A stretch of 64,000 nt of DNA from Mesorhizobium erdmanii USDA 3471. Its GTDB lineage: Bacteria; Pseudomonadota; Alphaproteobacteria; Rhizobiales; Rhizobiaceae. A model generated the notes under the pieces. It was not told the DNA's origin. It was given only the letters and a program-made list of their open reading frames with translations, and searched no databases. Shown here piece by piece: positions 63,488-64,000 of this stretch. Numbering within the stretch: position 1 is the stretch's first letter; every line of letters begins with the position of its first letter. Where the stretch lies: positions 62,001 to 126,000 of the forward strand of contig NZ_AXAE01000008.1 in the NCBI RefSeq assembly GCF_000472705.1, written 5' to 3'. The translations under genes and the position numbers were made by a program.

Positions 63488-64000
63488 ATGATCAATTCGC
63501 GTCCGGCGGCGAAGACCGCCAACGTTTCCGACGATCGCCGCGAGGCTATCCGTTCGCTGTACATGGAATCGCTGCAGCTCGTCGAGCGACTGCACCGCCG
63601 CCTGCTTGATGTGATCAAGGACGAATTCGACCGCAACGGTCGTTCCGACATCAATGCCATCCAGGCGCTGCTGCTCTTCAACATCGGCAATTCCGAGCTG
63701 ACCGCCGGCGAGCTGCGCTCGCGTGGCTACTATCTCGGCTCGAACGTGTCCTACAATCTGAAGAAGCTGGTCGATCTCGGCTTCATCAACCACCAGCGCT
63801 CGCGCATCGACCGTCGTTCGGTCCGCGTCTCGCTGACGCCGAAGGGCAACGAGGTGGCGGACGTCGTCGCCGGTCTCTATGAGCGCCATGTCGGCTCGAT
63901 CGAACAGGTCGGCGGCATCAACACCGACGAGTTCAAGCAGATGAACCGCGCCTTGCAGCGGCTCGACCGCTTCTGGAACGACACGATCGCCTACCGGATG
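63488..64000 (+). CDS. ldtR: MarR-family regulator LdtR (C-terminus cut by window edge)
   Basis: 171 codons are inside the window and the frame is still open at base 64000; the full protein is expected to be only slightly longer. The winged helix is in the centre: NIGNSELTAGELRSRGYYLGSNVSYNLKKLVDLGFINHQRSRIDRRSVRVSLTPKG. Sequence and length match the LdtR group of Rhizobiales, which controls L,D-transpeptidase and osmotic-stress genes (established for Liberibacter/Sinorhizobium). The start ATG 63488 has GAGAGGC seven bases upstream. Confidence 0.9.
   Translation, partial: MINSRPAAKTANVSDDRREAIRSLYMESLQLVERLHRRLLDVIKDEFDRNGRSDINAIQALLLFNIGNSELTAGELRSRGYYLGSNVSYNLKKLVDLGFINHQRSRIDRRSVRVSLTPKGNEVADVVAGLYERHVGSIEQVGGINTDEFKQMNRALQRLDRFWNDTIAYRM

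Overview
The window is high-GC, gene-dense chromosomal DNA of an alphaproteobacterium. It is most probably a rhizobial genus close to Mesorhizobium. This rests on recognising several families rather than on any search: an LdtR-type MarR regulator, a DUF982 protein, a leucyl/arginyl-transferase of the Bpt type, an OpgC protein, a CIRCE-controlled groESL, and many small Rhizobiales-type proteins (inference). Nearly all of the DNA is coding. No phage, transposase or CRISPR array is visible.

Layout. (1) 1-10921: a divergent catabolic/transport locus. A GntR regulator, creatininase-family hydrolase, ketopantoate-reductase-like protein, SDR and M20 peptidase lie on the minus strand and are all coupled by 4-base overlaps. 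Opposite them are a complete Dpp/Opp-type ABC transporter and an M32 carboxypeptidase. (2) 11263-19966: a sugar-acid locus with a FadR-type GntR, an SDR and a galactonate-dehydratase-like enolase on the minus strand. An RbsB/C/A-type sugar ABC transporter, a zinc alcohol dehydrogenase and an aldose-1-epimerase lie on the plus strand. (3) 20232-25547: groES-groEL behind a CIRCE operator, surrounded by nine small uncharacterised genes (two of them paralogues of each other on opposite flanks) and a decayed class II aldolase fragment. (4) 25685-48372: mostly housekeeping genes: tRNA-Gln(CTG), a YbhN-like membrane protein, Ppx/GppA, RlmE, GuaB, MAPEG, RNase D, AspRS, ParC, an AI-2E-type transporter, a DMT exporter, Bpt, RDD, SthA, a serine hydrolase and two MFS transporters. 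(5) 48575-54393: OpgC, a LacI regulator, and two tandem paralogous micro-genes that share near-identical palindromic operators with the lacI promoter; then DUF423, an MFS/GntR divergent pair, DUF982 and a basic micro-protein. (6) 54592-64000: GT90 glycosyltransferase, aldo/keto reductase, PPK2, RibD-like reductase, a VOC protein, HemB, a DUF2066 protein whose frame runs deep into hemB, a 3-hydroxyisobutyryl-CoA hydrolase-like enzyme, a small membrane protein, and the start of ldtR.

The strongest candidate for an undescribed system is the LacI regulon at 49798-51385. Three 14-base palindromes (TTGGATCGATTCAA or its complement) lie in front of lacI and of two consecutive genes for 45- and 49-residue proteins. 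These proteins share a conserved head (MHP..., LFEDIYRN) and a conserved arginine-rich tail around a variable middle. The groESL-associated small-gene cluster and the hemB/DUF2066 read-through overlap are the next most interesting.
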